Below are positions 24,631 to 33,400 of a stretch of 34,047 bases of DNA, piece after piece. The stretch spans positions 1-34,047 of the forward strand of contig JAEESX010000009.1 in the NCBI GenBank assembly GCA_016290145.1. Direction: 5' to 3'. How positions within the stretch are numbered: position 1 is the stretch's first letter; each line of letters opens with the position of its first letter. The notes beneath the pieces were generated by a model. It was not told the origin of the DNA. It did no database searches and worked only from the letters and a program-made list of their open reading frames with translations. Both the position numbers and the translations under genes were made by a program. The stretch comes from Caryophanales bacterium (GTDB taxonomy: Bacteria > Bacillota_I > Bacilli_A > RFN20 > CAG-826).

Positions 24631-24718
24631 ATATGAAATTATGATAAAACTTTTTGCTTTTATAGAAAATAAGAAAGATAGAAAATGTGACAAAAATTTG
24701 AGATTATAAATATGTAAT

Positions 24719-24946
24719 ATGTGTTTCTTTAGAAAAAAAGTGAAAGTTCAAGTACACGGAAAGTTTGAATTAGGCGAACCAGTCCGTTTTAGATATCGTG
24801 GTGAAATATGCCCAGGATACATTTATAAAGTGTATTTAGATAAAGACCAGAAAGTTGTTTATGATGTGCAAATCGGTGGAGAATGTCCAACGGTCATAGT
24901 AAACATCAAGGAAGAAGAAATATTAAAAATTTCTTCCAAAAAATAA
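24719..24946 (+). CDS. Small conserved-looking protein of unknown function
   Basis: A 75-residue basic protein, MCFFRKKVKVQVHGKF, continuing with a beta-rich sequence (GEPVRFRYRGEICPGYIYKVYLDKD, and QIGGECPTVIVNIKEEEIL). This resembles a small barrel of the SH3-like kind, as in proteins that bind nucleic acid or proteins. No Shine-Dalgarno is visible before the ATG, so it could be leaderless or weakly expressed. It lies in the divergent gap beside DUF1846, 88 bases from that gene, and is followed by the mutase operon promoter region. Coding is supported by plausible composition only. Confidence 0.5.
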   Translation: MCFFRKKVKVQVHGKFELGEPVRFRYRGEICPGYIYKVYLDKDQKVVYDVQIGGECPTVIVNIKEEEILKISSKK

Positions 24947-24949
24947 TTA

Positions 24950-24985
24950 GTAAACAAAGTAAAAAATGTCATTAATTCAGTAAAC
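24950..24985 (+). promoter_or_regulatory. Two GTAAAC half-sites upstream of the phosphohexomutase operon
   Basis: GTAAAC occurs at 24950-24955 and 24980-24985, exactly 30 bases apart, in the gap before the mutase gene. A GCATATATGC palindrome follows (24989-24998), and TATACA (25002-25007) could be the -10. The same hexamer recurs upstream of the lipoprotein operon at 28178. Confidence 0.35.
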
Positions 24986-25033
24986 ACGCATATATGCTTG
25001 GTATACAATATCGGTGATACGGAGGATTCTTAT

Positions 25034-26716
25034 ATGGTGGATATTAGAAAAGAATACGAAAGATGGGTCAAATGTGCGACAGAAGATCCTGATTTAGTTA
25101 AGGAATTAAAAGATATCGCAAACGATGAAAAGAAAATCGAAGATGCTTTTTATCGTAACTTAGAATTCGGCACTGGTGGACTTAGAGGTGTTATCGGTGC
25201 GGGCACAAATAGAATGAACATCTACATGGTTAGAAAAGCATCACAAGGCTTAGCTAATTATGTCTTAAAGAGATATCCAAATAATCCAAGTATTGCTGTT
25301 AGTTTTGATTCTAGAATCAAATCAACATTGTTTGCCCATATCGCCAGTGAAGTATTCGCCGCGAATGGTATTAAAGTTCACATCTATAAAGAACTCATGC
25401 CAACACCATGTTTAAGTTATGCAGTTAGAGAATTAAAATGCTCCGCAGGTATCATGGTGACCGCAAGTCATAACCCAAGTAAATATAACGGCTATAAAGT
25501 CTATGGTAGTGATGGTTGCCAAATCACCACACAAGCCGCCGCAGACATCTTAGAAGAAATCAATGCCTTAGATGTTTTTGATGATCCAAAACACGGTGAC
25601 TATGATGCATTATTAAATAACGGAATGATTAATATCATTTCTGATGACTTATATACAAAATTCATCAATAGAGTTAAAGAAGAAACCTTACTCGTTGACG
25701 AACCAATTGATAAATCAGTAAAGATTATCTATTCTCCACTTCACGGTACAGGTTTAAAACCAGTTACTAGAATCCTAAGAGAATCTGGTTTCAACAATAT
25801 TATTGTTGTTAAAGAACAAGAAGAACCAGATGGCAACTTCACAACCTGTCCATATCCAAATCCAGAGATTAGAGAAGCAATGCAAGAAGGTATTCGCTAT
25901 GCGAAAGAGAATAACGCTGACCTTTTAATCGCTACCGATCCTGACGCTGATAGAGTGGGTATCGCAGTTAAAGACGGAGATGACTACCGTTTATTAACTG
26001 GTAACCAAGTTGGTGTCTTATTATTCGACTACATTTGTTCTTTAAGAATCAAACATAACAAGATGCCAAAGAATCCTATTGGTATTAAGACTATCGTTAC
26101 CACGGATATGGTGAAGAAAGTCGCTGAGAAATATGGCGTTCAAATCGTTGAAGTCCTTACAGGATTTAAGTTCATCGGTGAACAAATTGGTTTATTAGAA
26201 ACTAAAGGTGAAGAGAATCGTTATATCTTTGGTTTTGAAGAAAGCTATGGCTATTTAAGCGGTGGATATGTGAGAGATAAAGACGCAGTTGATGGTGCAT
26301 TCCTCATCGCGGAAATGTTTGCCTATTATAAACACCAAGGAATCTCACTTATTAGTAAACTTAGTGAACTTTATAAAGAATATGGATATTTCTCTAATTA
26401 TCTCGAATCATTTGAGTTCGAAGGATCATCTGGTTTTGCCAAAATGATGGCCATTATGGACAAAGTGAGAAACGAAACCGCTAATATCGGTAAATATAAA
26501 ATCGTCAATAAAATAGACTACGCAAAAGGCGTTAATGGATTACCAAAATCAAACGTCTTAAAGTTGTTCTTAGATAACGGCACATCTATCGTTGTCCGTC
26601 CATCAGGAACAGAACCAAAATTAAAGATTTATACATCCATTTGTGGCAAAGATTTTGCTTATAATGACAAGCAATATCAAGAACATCTCGCTGATGTTAA
26701 GGAACTATTAAAATAA
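25034..26716 (+). CDS. Phosphoglucomutase/phosphomannomutase (alpha-D-phosphohexomutase)
   Basis: A 560-residue enzyme interconverting hexose 1- and 6-phosphates. The active-site serine is Ser145 in TASHNPSKYNGYK, the metal loop is DPDADR, the sugar-binding loop is GFEESYGYLSGGYVRDKDA, and the C-terminal phosphate-binding loop is RPSGTEPKLKIY. The start is ATG 25034, with GGAGG at 25021-25025; an upstream in-frame TTG at 24998 has no such support. It opens an operon with an SGNH hydrolase and an alpha/beta esterase. Hexose 1-phosphate made by the GH130 phosphorylase further on would be converted to the 6-phosphate by this kind of enzyme. That link is inferred from function. Confidence 0.94.
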   Translation: MVDIRKEYERWVKCATEDPDLVKELKDIANDEKKIEDAFYRNLEFGTGGLRGVIGAGTNRMNIYMVRKASQGLANYVLKRYPNNPSIAVSFDSRIKSTLFAHIASEVFAANGIKVHIYKELMPTPCLSYAVRELKCSAGIMVTASHNPSKYNGYKVYGSDGCQITTQAAADILEEINALDVFDDPKHGDYDALLNNGMINIISDDLYTKFINRVKEETLLVDEPIDKSVKIIYSPLHGTGLKPVTRILRESGFNNIIVVKEQEEPDGNFTTCPYPNPEIREAMQEGIRYAKENNADLLIATDPDADRVGIAVKDGDDYRLLTGNQVGVLLFDYICSLRIKHNKMPKNPIGIKTIVTTDMVKKVAEKYGVQIVEVLTGFKFIGEQIGLLETKGEENRYIFGFEESYGYLSGGYVRDKDAVDGAFLIAEMFAYYKHQGISLISKLSELYKEYGYFSNYLESFEFEGSSGFAKMMAIMDKVRNETANIGKYKIVNKIDYAKGVNGLPKSNVLKLFLDNGTSIVVRPSGTEPKLKIYTSICGKDFAYNDKQYQEHLADVKELLK

Positions 26717-26717
26717 T

Positions 26718-27494
26718 ATGAATATATTATGTGTTGGCAATTCATTTGCCGTTGATGCTTCTACATACGTTCATCAAATCGCTGAAGCAGCGGGACTAGA
26801 TATTAATATCCACGTCCTCTATATCGGTGGTTGTCCAATTGATTTACATTGGAAGAATTTTAATAGCAAAGATAAAGCGTATGAATTCTATGTGAACGGT
26901 AATAGAAACCCACTTATGTGGTGCGATATTTTTGAAGGTCTAAATTATAAGAAATATGACTTCATTACATTCCAACAAAGAAGTGGTGATTCAGTTGACG
27001 CGAATACATTCTTCCCTGAATTAACTTTGTTAATGGAGGGTATCAGAAAGTATAGTGATGCTCAATACTTATTACATAAAACATGGAGTTACTCCAAGAG
27101 TTTCTCTCATGAAAGATATGGTTCAAATCCAATGAACCAAAAAGGTATGGATGATGATATTAAATCCGCTTATATTGAAGTATCAAAAAGAAGTGGTATT
27201 CCATACATTATTCCAAGTGGTGAAGCTATTAAATTAGCAAGAGAAAAATATGGCGATGTCTTAGATAGAGATGGATATCATCTCAATGAGATGGGTAGAA
27301 CACTTACCGGTATTTTATGGGTATTCTTCTTAACAGGTAGAACTGACTTAGATATCTCTAGTTTTGTTCCATCAGGACATAGTTATGATGATGTCACTCC
27401 AGGCGTTAGTAAAGAAGTGGTTCAAGAACTAGTGAAAATCGCCAAACAGGCGTTAGAAAATAACAGAGGTTACAACTTATATGGCAAGATGTGA
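26718..27494 (+). CDS. DUF4886 SGNH-type hydrolase
   Basis: A 258-residue cytoplasmic esterase-like protein of the SGNH superfamily. The nucleophile Ser9 lies in CVGNSFA, a glycine-rich block IGGCPIDLHW starts at about 37, FITFQQRSGDS at about 82-92, and the catalytic pair is D185xxH188 in RDGYHLN. This matches the DUF4886 group found beside glycan-degradation genes, probably removing acyl (acetyl) groups from imported oligosaccharides. The ATG lies one base after the mutase stop. The next gene starts inside this one by 14 bases. The catalytic assignment is strong; the substrate is inferred from context. Confidence 0.88.
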   Translation: MNILCVGNSFAVDASTYVHQIAEAAGLDINIHVLYIGGCPIDLHWKNFNSKDKAYEFYVNGNRNPLMWCDIFEGLNYKKYDFITFQQRSGDSVDANTFFPELTLLMEGIRKYSDAQYLLHKTWSYSKSFSHERYGSNPMNQKGMDDDIKSAYIEVSKRSGIPYIIPSGEAIKLAREKYGDVLDRDGYHLNEMGRTLTGILWVFFLTGRTDLDISSFVPSGHSYDDVTPGVSKEVVQELVKIAKQALENNRGYNLYGKM

Positions 27495-28107
27495 AAAGTT
27501 AGAATTTAGAGGAATTCATTATCTCCTTTATTATCCAAAGGATTATAAAAAAGAGAACAAATATCCTGTTATGTTCCACCTTCATGGTGCGGGTTCTAGA
27601 GGAACTAATTTCGATAACTTCGAAGGATCTGTTATTTTAAATGCTTTAGATAAAGGCGACTCCCCATTAAGTAATGGTATTTGTGTCTTTCCACAATGCC
27701 ATAAAGAAACATGGTTTGATATGTGGGATGATTTATTAGCGTTAGTTAAAGAAATCTACAATAGAGATGATGTTGATAAATCAAACTTTAACGCTTCTGG
27801 TATTTCTATGGGTGGTTATGGTATCTATCAAGTGATGATGTGCTTACCAGAATTATTCCATAAAGCTATTGTCTGCTGTGGTGGTGGTATGTACTGGAAT
27901 AGTGGCGCAATTAAGAACATCAAATTCAGAATTTTCCATGGCGAAAAAGATGTTGCAGTGTTCCCAGAAGAGTCCAGAAGAATGTATGCAAGACTCAAAG
28001 AAGCGTGCGCTGATGTCACTTTAACAGTTTATCCAGAATGTGATCACAACTGTTGGGAAGCAACATACGGAAATTACGAAAACCTACATTGGTTATTCGA
28101 AAAATAG
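27481..28107 (+). CDS. Alpha/beta hydrolase, probable carbohydrate esterase
   Basis: A 208-residue alpha/beta hydrolase. The oxyanion strand is PVMFHLHGAGSRG (29-41), the nucleophile Ser109 lies in GISMGGYG, the acid Asp157 in FHGEKDVAVFP, and His189 in YPECDHNCW. This is the pattern of CE1-like and related polysaccharide esterases without a signal peptide, so it acts on imported substrate. Its ATG overlaps the SGNH gene by 14 bases, with AGAGG about 11 bases upstream. The pairing of two different esterases suggests an acylated hemicellulose oligosaccharide as the operon substrate. A strong terminator follows. Confidence 0.88.
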   Translation: MARCEKLEFRGIHYLLYYPKDYKKENKYPVMFHLHGAGSRGTNFDNFEGSVILNALDKGDSPLSNGICVFPQCHKETWFDMWDDLLALVKEIYNRDDVDKSNFNASGISMGGYGIYQVMMCLPELFHKAIVCCGGGMYWNSGAIKNIKFRIFHGEKDVAVFPEESRRMYARLKEACADVTLTVYPECDHNCWEATYGNYENLHWLFEK

Positions 28108-28137
28108 TTATATATAAAAATCTCAATTACACTCATT

Positions 28138-28166
28138 GTGGGCAGTTAATAGCTGCTCACTTTTTT
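28138..28166 (+). terminator. Terminator after the esterase operon
   Basis: An eight-pair stem GTGGGCAG/CTGCTCAC (28138-28145 with 28153-28160, one wobble), loop TTAATAG and a six-T run. Confidence 0.85.
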
Positions 28167-28171
28167 ACGAT

Positions 28172-28266
28172 TTTACAGTAAACAACGAGGTAAAAATTTA
28201 ATAAACAAATGCAAATGTTTACTTATTTTTAAATAGGTTTACTAATTTTAGGCATTCCAATAAGAT
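28172..28266 (+). promoter_or_regulatory. Operator-rich promoter region of the glycan operon
   Basis: An 11-base palindrome TTTACAGTAAA (28172-28182), a 20-base imperfect palindrome starting TAAACA and ending TGTTTA (28202-28221, 16 of 20 symmetrical) and a further GTTTAC (28237-28242) precede the lipoprotein gene. The last overlaps a candidate -35 TTTACT (28238-28243), which is 17 bases from TAAGAT (28261-28266). LacI-family regulators bind such palindromes, and one is encoded in the same operon. Confidence 0.5.
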
Positions 28267-28299
28267 AAATAATGTAATTATGTATGTGAGGTACAATTT

Positions 28300-30405
28300 A
28301 TGAAAACAAGTAAACTCGTCTTTCTTCCTGTTTGTTTTTTGGCCCTAGTCGGAACTGGTTGTCCAAACAATAGTGGAAGCAAACTTTCTTCACCAGAACT
28401 CAGTGTTAACGCTGAGAGAAATGGCCTCACCTGGGCCGCAGTTAAAGGTGCAGCATCTTACTCAATTAGTGTTAATGATGAAGCCGCTGTATCAGTAAAT
28501 GAACCAGGCTATTTATTCAATGAATCCGCTGGACAATACGATGTTAAAGTTGTCGCTATGTCCGCTGATAAGAAATCTAAATCAGCCGCTGCAGAATTCA
28601 ATTACACAACAGCTTATGCAATGTTAGGTGATGTTTCCGCTACTAATGGCGTGATTACATGGAGCGCTTTCGCTGGTGCTGGTCTTAGCTACACAGTCGA
28701 TGGTGGTGAACCAGTCGCAGTTACAGGCAATTCCATTACCGCAACAGTTGGTGGCCTTTATGAAATTACCGCTTTAGGTGGTTTCGAAGATGCATCTAGT
28801 AAATTCTATGTGCAAAGCGCTGCTGCTTCTTATAAGAAAGCACTTGTTGTTCAACCAAGACAAGAATCTGCAATCGTTCTTGAAAGTGGTGAACACGAAT
28901 CAAATACAGATTTACAAGAATTATACGAAGTAAAGAAATATGAAGACGGACAAGGTTGGGTTGATACAACCGCCACAATCGTCTTAGATAGCGATAATCC
29001 ATTCTCCACGGGTAAATGTGTTAAAGCCAACATTTGGCACCATGGCAAATGGTTCAAATGGTCTAGAGAAATGTCCGCTGAAGGTCGTATTGAATCTCTC
29101 CATTTCTTCTTAAAAGCAGAAACAGGCATGAGATTTGCTATTTCATTTGAAATTACCGAAGACTTAATCGTTTCAGGCATGAACTTAAAAGGTGTTTATG
29201 CCACATACATTCTCCAACCAGCTCCACAAAAATGGACTGAATACACAATTAGCACAAATGATGCTAACTGGAAAGTTAACTACAATGGTCAATTATATCC
29301 ATTCGCAACCGTTCAAGGCTTATTAGCAAGCGTTGGATACAATGTTCAATCCATTGGTGATTTCTTCCCATACTTTGGTTTATATTCCATCAAAGCATTT
29401 GGCGAATACGTTGACCAAGGTCCAACATGCCGTTTATGGTTTGATGATATTAAATTAGGTATCGAACCAGTTCAAACAACAGTCGATACAAAGATCGCAA
29501 TTTTAGGCGGTCATTACGCATTTAAATCCAATTCAATTAACGCTGGCGTATTCAAGTACTATCCAGAAGGTCAATCCACAATTGAATTCTGCCAAGGTCC
29601 AAACAAAGAAGTTATTCCAGTGGAAGTTGAAGTTGCCGCAAATAATCTTTCAATGACAATTACATCCGTACAAAGTGGTTACGACTTTGTCGCTACACTC
29701 GCTACAGAAGATGGCGATACATTCACATTATCAAGTGTTACAGGTAGCGTCGCTCCAGTCTTACAAGGCTTAACAGCAGATAAATGCCAAGCTTTATATG
29801 ACTTTGAAAACTTCACCGCAACTGGTGTTGGTTTAGACCAATCTCATACAAATCCATCCGCATTCAGTGGATTAAGAAAAGAATTCTACAGTGACTACTA
29901 TTCCGGTGGAAGCGGTTCCGCAGTCGGTGGTAGTGGCTGGTCTATGATGGGCTCAAGTGACTACTTAGAATTATCTAAGACAGTTGCTCATACAGGTTCC
30001 AACTCCATGAGATTAAAATACAACGCCAGCAACCAAATGAGATTCTTAACATTTAACTTATCCGATGGCAGTGGCGAAGCTTATGCACAAGGCTCCTACT
30101 TATCAATGTGGGTCAGAGCCAACACTGAACGTGATAACGATATTAAATTAAAAGCATTCTATGATGCTCAAATTACTCCATCTACACAATCCCATTGTGA
30201 TGAAGTTGAAGTAGTTATTCCACACGACGCAAATCAAGGTTGGGTTGAAGTTAGATTATCACTCAAAGCCAGCAGAACATATTATGGCTTTGGTATTCAA
30301 CCAATGAAGAATAGTGGTTCTTCAAGCGGTGATGGTCAATACTTCTATGTTGATGACATTGCTATCTTCAACACCATTAACCCATACTACAACGCAGCAG
30401 AATAA
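28300..30405 (+). CDS. Surface lipoprotein with Ig/FnIII-like repeats and carbohydrate-binding-like domains
   Basis: A 701-residue lipoprotein with lipobox GTGC (Cys21). Two fibronectin/Ig-like repeats (about 30-105 and 108-178) share the pattern LTWAAVKGAASYSISV / ITWSAFAGAGLSYTVDG. Two jelly-roll-like regions follow, about 200-395 (ending TCRLWFDDIKLG) and about 510-695 (ending QYFYVDDIAIFN). Such DDI-terminated jelly rolls are typical of carbohydrate-binding modules. It carries no catalytic motif I can see. It opens an operon with a LacI-type regulator, GH130 and two sugar permeases, so it probably binds the polysaccharide at the cell surface. GAGGT (28288-28292) supports the start. It is not a typical LplA-type solute-binding protein. 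Confidence 0.75.
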   Translation: MKTSKLVFLPVCFLALVGTGCPNNSGSKLSSPELSVNAERNGLTWAAVKGAASYSISVNDEAAVSVNEPGYLFNESAGQYDVKVVAMSADKKSKSAAAEFNYTTAYAMLGDVSATNGVITWSAFAGAGLSYTVDGGEPVAVTGNSITATVGGLYEITALGGFEDASSKFYVQSAAASYKKALVVQPRQESAIVLESGEHESNTDLQELYEVKKYEDGQGWVDTTATIVLDSDNPFSTGKCVKANIWHHGKWFKWSREMSAEGRIESLHFFLKAETGMRFAISFEITEDLIVSGMNLKGVYATYILQPAPQKWTEYTISTNDANWKVNYNGQLYPFATVQGLLASVGYNVQSIGDFFPYFGLYSIKAFGEYVDQGPTCRLWFDDIKLGIEPVQTTVDTKIAILGGHYAFKSNSINAGVFKYYPEGQSTIEFCQGPNKEVIPVEVEVAANNLSMTITSVQSGYDFVATLATEDGDTFTLSSVTGSVAPVLQGLTADKCQALYDFENFTATGVGLDQSHTNPSAFSGLRKEFYSDYYSGGSGSAVGGSGWSMMGSSDYLELSKTVAHTGSNSMRLKYNASNQMRFLTFNLSDGSGEAYAQGSYLSMWVRANTERDNDIKLKAFYDAQITPSTQSHCDEVEVVIPHDANQGWVEVRLSLKASRTYYGFGIQPMKNSGSSSGDGQYFYVDDIAIFNTINPYYNAAE

Positions 30406-30415
30406 GGATTAAACA

Positions 30416-31435
30416 ATGGCAAAGCAAGTCAGACTTATAGATATAGCGAACGCGTGCGGTGTTACAAAAGGATTAGTTTCACGCGCTTTAGCAGGCAAAT
30501 ATAACGTGGGTGATGAAACACGTAATTTGATTATGCAAAAAGCCGTTGAACTCGGCTACGATTTCACCAAATTACGTACCAAGAGTGCAAAGAAACCATC
30601 TGTCGTTATTATCGTTTCTTCTTCTATCTTGATGAAAGAAGATTATTGGCAACCAATTCTAAAGAATATGTATGCCACACTCAATCGTTCATCAATTAAG
30701 ATTGAATACTTTGTATTCGAAAGCAAGAACATCGATATCGATAGTGTGCGTGCCCTTAAGGATAACTCATGTATTGCATTTGTGGTTCTCCACAAGAATC
30801 CAGATGCCATCTTCAAAGAACTTAGAAAGTTCAAGAAACCTATTATTGAAGTCGATCCTAAGTTCATGCATTACACTGATGTAACTCAAATTAAATACTC
30901 CAACTATATGTCCATGTATGAAGCCACACAAAAGCTTATCGATGCCGGACATAGACATCTATGCTTCTATGGCTCTGATATGCACGCGATGAGCTTCAGA
31001 GAAAGACATGATGGATTTAGAGGTTGCATTAGAGCGAATGCTAGTAAAGGTGTTGTTGGTTATGATGTTATCTTTGATAACTCAGAACTCCAATACGCAG
31101 ATAACCAAATGTTAGAAAATATGCTTAACGAGCATAAAAATATCACTGCGTTAGTGTGTGCGAACGATATTATCGCACTTAACGCATATAAGACCGTGAA
31201 GAAATTAGGAAAGAGAATTCCTGATGATTACTCGGTCGTCGGATTCGATAATGTTGGTTTAGGTAAAGAAGCACATCCCGCCTTATCAACATTCAACGTT
31301 CCTAGAGAAGAAATCGGTGATGAAATTGGTTTGTATATCATTAGATTACTTCAAGATGACAAACCACAATTCGCCGAACTCACAATCAGATGTGACTTCG
31401 TAGAACGCGAATCAATTAGAAAAATAGAGGATTAG
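30416..31435 (+). CDS. LacI/GalR-family transcriptional regulator
   Basis: A 339-residue regulator. The N-terminal helix-turn-helix (residues about 5-25, LIDIANACGVTKGLVSRALAGK) and hinge helix are followed by a periplasmic-binding-protein-like sensor domain (about 63-335) with the family motifs LICFYG-like HRHLCFYGSD, VCANDIIALNA and PDDYSVVGFDNVGLG. It probably senses the oligosaccharide or a phosphorylated product. It sits between the surface lipoprotein and the GH130 gene, 10 and 4 bases from its neighbours, so it is likely part of an autoregulated operon. GTAAAC/GTTTAC repeats upstream of 28300 are candidate operators. The effector is not predictable. Confidence 0.93.
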   Translation: MAKQVRLIDIANACGVTKGLVSRALAGKYNVGDETRNLIMQKAVELGYDFTKLRTKSAKKPSVVIIVSSSILMKEDYWQPILKNMYATLNRSSIKIEYFVFESKNIDIDSVRALKDNSCIAFVVLHKNPDAIFKELRKFKKPIIEVDPKFMHYTDVTQIKYSNYMSMYEATQKLIDAGHRHLCFYGSDMHAMSFRERHDGFRGCIRANASKGVVGYDVIFDNSELQYADNQMLENMLNEHKNITALVCANDIIALNAYKTVKKLGKRIPDDYSVVGFDNVGLGKEAHPALSTFNVPREEIGDEIGLYIIRLLQDDKPQFAELTIRCDFVERESIRKIED

Positions 31436-31439
31436 TATT

Positions 31440-32426
31440 ATGAGCAAGATTATCAACGGAAAAGTAATCAAAAACCTTCCTTGGGAAGAATGTCCTAAGG
31501 GATTTGAAGGTCCAGTTTGGCGTTACTCTGGTAACCCAATCGTCAAACGTCATCCTTCCAAAGAAGTCGCTCGTGCATTTAACAGTGCATTAGTGCCTTT
31601 CAACGGAGAATTCATCGGTGTCTTCCGTGGTGATAATCTTGACGATATTCCACATTTATATTTAGGCCATTCTAAAGATGGTATTCACTTCGAACTCGAA
31701 GATGAAAGAATTCAATTTGTTGACCAAAATGGTAATCCAGTTAAGGAAACCTTATATCAATACGATCCAAGAGTTATCCCATTTGAAGATAAATACTTTG
31801 TCGTTTGGTGCGATGAACTTAATGGTCCAACAATCTCCATCGCAGAAACCAAAGATTTCAAAACATTTAAGAAATTTGACAATCCATTCCTTCCATACAA
31901 TAGAAATGGTGTCTTATTCCCAAGAAAAGTGAATGGTAATTACTATATGCTTTCTAGACCAAGTGATTCTGGTCATACAGCATTCGGTGATATCTTCCTT
32001 TCTGAAAGCAAAGATTTAACTTATTGGGGCAAACATAGAGTAGTGGCCACAAAAGGTTATGAATGGTGGTGCGCACTTAAGATTGGTGCCGGTCCAGTCC
32101 CAATCGAATTAGATGATGGCTGGCTCGTCTTTATCCATGGTGTTAATAGAACATGTAATGGATATGTTTATTCATTAGGCGCACTTATTTTAGATAAAGA
32201 TGACATTTCCAAAGTAAAATATAGATGCAAAAACTTCCTTTTAACCCCTGAAATGGATTACGAGACAAACGGATTCGTTTCAAACGTTATTTTCCCTACA
32301 TGTACATTAGTCGACGCTGAAACAGGCCGTATCGCATTATATTACGGCGCTGCTGACACATACATCGGCTTAGCATTTACAACAGTTGACCGTGTTGTCG
32401 ACTATGTCAAAAAGAACAGTAGATAG
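31440..32426 (+). CDS. GH130 family beta-mannoside phosphorylase
   Basis: A 328-residue cytoplasmic five-bladed propeller enzyme of glycoside hydrolase family 130. Family signposts are AFNSALVPFNGEFIGVFRGD (46-65), PHLYLGHSKDGIHF, the catalytic acid Asp109 in YDPRVIPFED, VLFPRKVNGNYYMLSRPSDSGH and WWCALKIGAGPVP. Characterised members phosphorolyse beta-1,4 or beta-1,2 mannosyl linkages to mannose 1-phosphate. Subfamily and therefore exact linkage cannot be fixed by eye. The product would feed the phosphohexomutase at 25034. It starts 4 bases after the LacI gene and is 2 bases before the permease gene, confirming one operon. Confidence 0.9.
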   Translation: MSKIINGKVIKNLPWEECPKGFEGPVWRYSGNPIVKRHPSKEVARAFNSALVPFNGEFIGVFRGDNLDDIPHLYLGHSKDGIHFELEDERIQFVDQNGNPVKETLYQYDPRVIPFEDKYFVVWCDELNGPTISIAETKDFKTFKKFDNPFLPYNRNGVLFPRKVNGNYYMLSRPSDSGHTAFGDIFLSESKDLTYWGKHRVVATKGYEWWCALKIGAGPVPIELDDGWLVFIHGVNRTCNGYVYSLGALILDKDDISKVKYRCKNFLLTPEMDYETNGFVSNVIFPTCTLVDAETGRIALYYGAADTYIGLAFTTVDRVVDYVKKNSR

Positions 32427-32428
32427 AT

Positions 32429-33400
32429 ATGGAAAAAGTATTAATTAAAGAAAAACAAAGTTTTAAGTTTTCGTTAAAGAAGAGATTCATTAACGCAAGA
32501 TTTTTGTTGATCATGATTATCCCAGCGGTAATTTTCTACGCCATATTTAACTATATTCCAATGTATGGCGTGCTTATCGCCTTTACAAAATTCTCACCAA
32601 AACTTGGTATCATGGGATCCATCGTTAACAACTGGATCGGTTTTGATAACTTTAAAGTAGTCTTTGAATTCGACGGATTCTGGACAGCCTTTAAAAACAC
32701 CGTGATTATCGGTTCTATTAAAATTGTTATTTCATTCTTAGGCGCTATTACAACCGCCTTACTCATTAATGAGTTAAGAATGAGATTCTATAAGAAATTC
32801 GTACAAATCGTCGTTACGTTCCCACACTTCTTATCCTGGGTTGTTGTCGCTTCTATCTTCATTCTTATGTTCAGTGATAGTGGTTCTATGAATCACCTTA
32901 TTGAAATGTATGGTGGTGCTAAGATTCACCTATTCTCTGATGGTAAATTATTCCTCGGATTACTTTTCAGTACTGATATTTGGAAAGAAGCTGGATGGAG
33001 CGCAATTATTTATATCGCCACAATGGCAGGTATTTCCCCAGACTTATACGAAGCTGCTGATATCGATGGTGCCTCTCGTTTACAAAAGATTTGGCACATT
33101 ACATTACCTGGCATTAAACCAACAGCCATTCTCTTATTAATCATGTCCGTTGGTGGTGTCTTATCCGCTGGCTTCGATCAAATCTTCAATATGACCGCAA
33201 TGCTTAATAATGGTTTAGTCATTGACTATGTCAATATTATCGACACACTTGTTTATATAGCATGTATGGATGGTTTGAATAGTGCGCTGACGACAGCCGA
33301 AGGCGCCGCACTTGGTTTATTCAAATCTGTGTTTGGATTCATCCTTGTTATTATCACAGACAGAATAGCTAAAGCTTGTGGAGAAAGGGGTATCATCTAA
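32429..33400 (+). CDS. Sugar ABC transporter permease (LplB family)
   Basis: A 323-residue membrane protein of the COG4209/LplB group. A basic N-terminus is followed by a first helix (about 27-50) and the FNYIPMYGVLIAFTKFSP motif typical of LplB. About six helices follow, and the cytoplasmic EAA loop reads YEAADIDGASRLQKIWHITLPG, which contacts the ATPase. It pairs with the next permease to import an oligosaccharide. The ATPase is not in the window; such systems often borrow an MsmK-type ATPase encoded elsewhere. The solute-binding protein would be expected just beyond the right edge. The stop overlaps the next ATG by one base. Confidence 0.93.
   Translation: MEKVLIKEKQSFKFSLKKRFINARFLLIMIIPAVIFYAIFNYIPMYGVLIAFTKFSPKLGIMGSIVNNWIGFDNFKVVFEFDGFWTAFKNTVIIGSIKIVISFLGAITTALLINELRMRFYKKFVQIVVTFPHFLSWVVVASIFILMFSDSGSMNHLIEMYGGAKIHLFSDGKLFLGLLFSTDIWKEAGWSAIIYIATMAGISPDLYEAADIDGASRLQKIWHITLPGIKPTAILLLIMSVGGVLSAGFDQIFNMTAMLNNGLVIDYVNIIDTLVYIACMDGLNSALTTAEGAALGLFKSVFGFILVIITDRIAKACGERGII

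Noticed and set aside
24631-24693. N-terminal extension of DUF1846 starting at 24693
   Set aside because: The extra 21 residues are hydrophobic, not part of the family and lack a ribosome site; the ATG at 24630 gives the usual family start.
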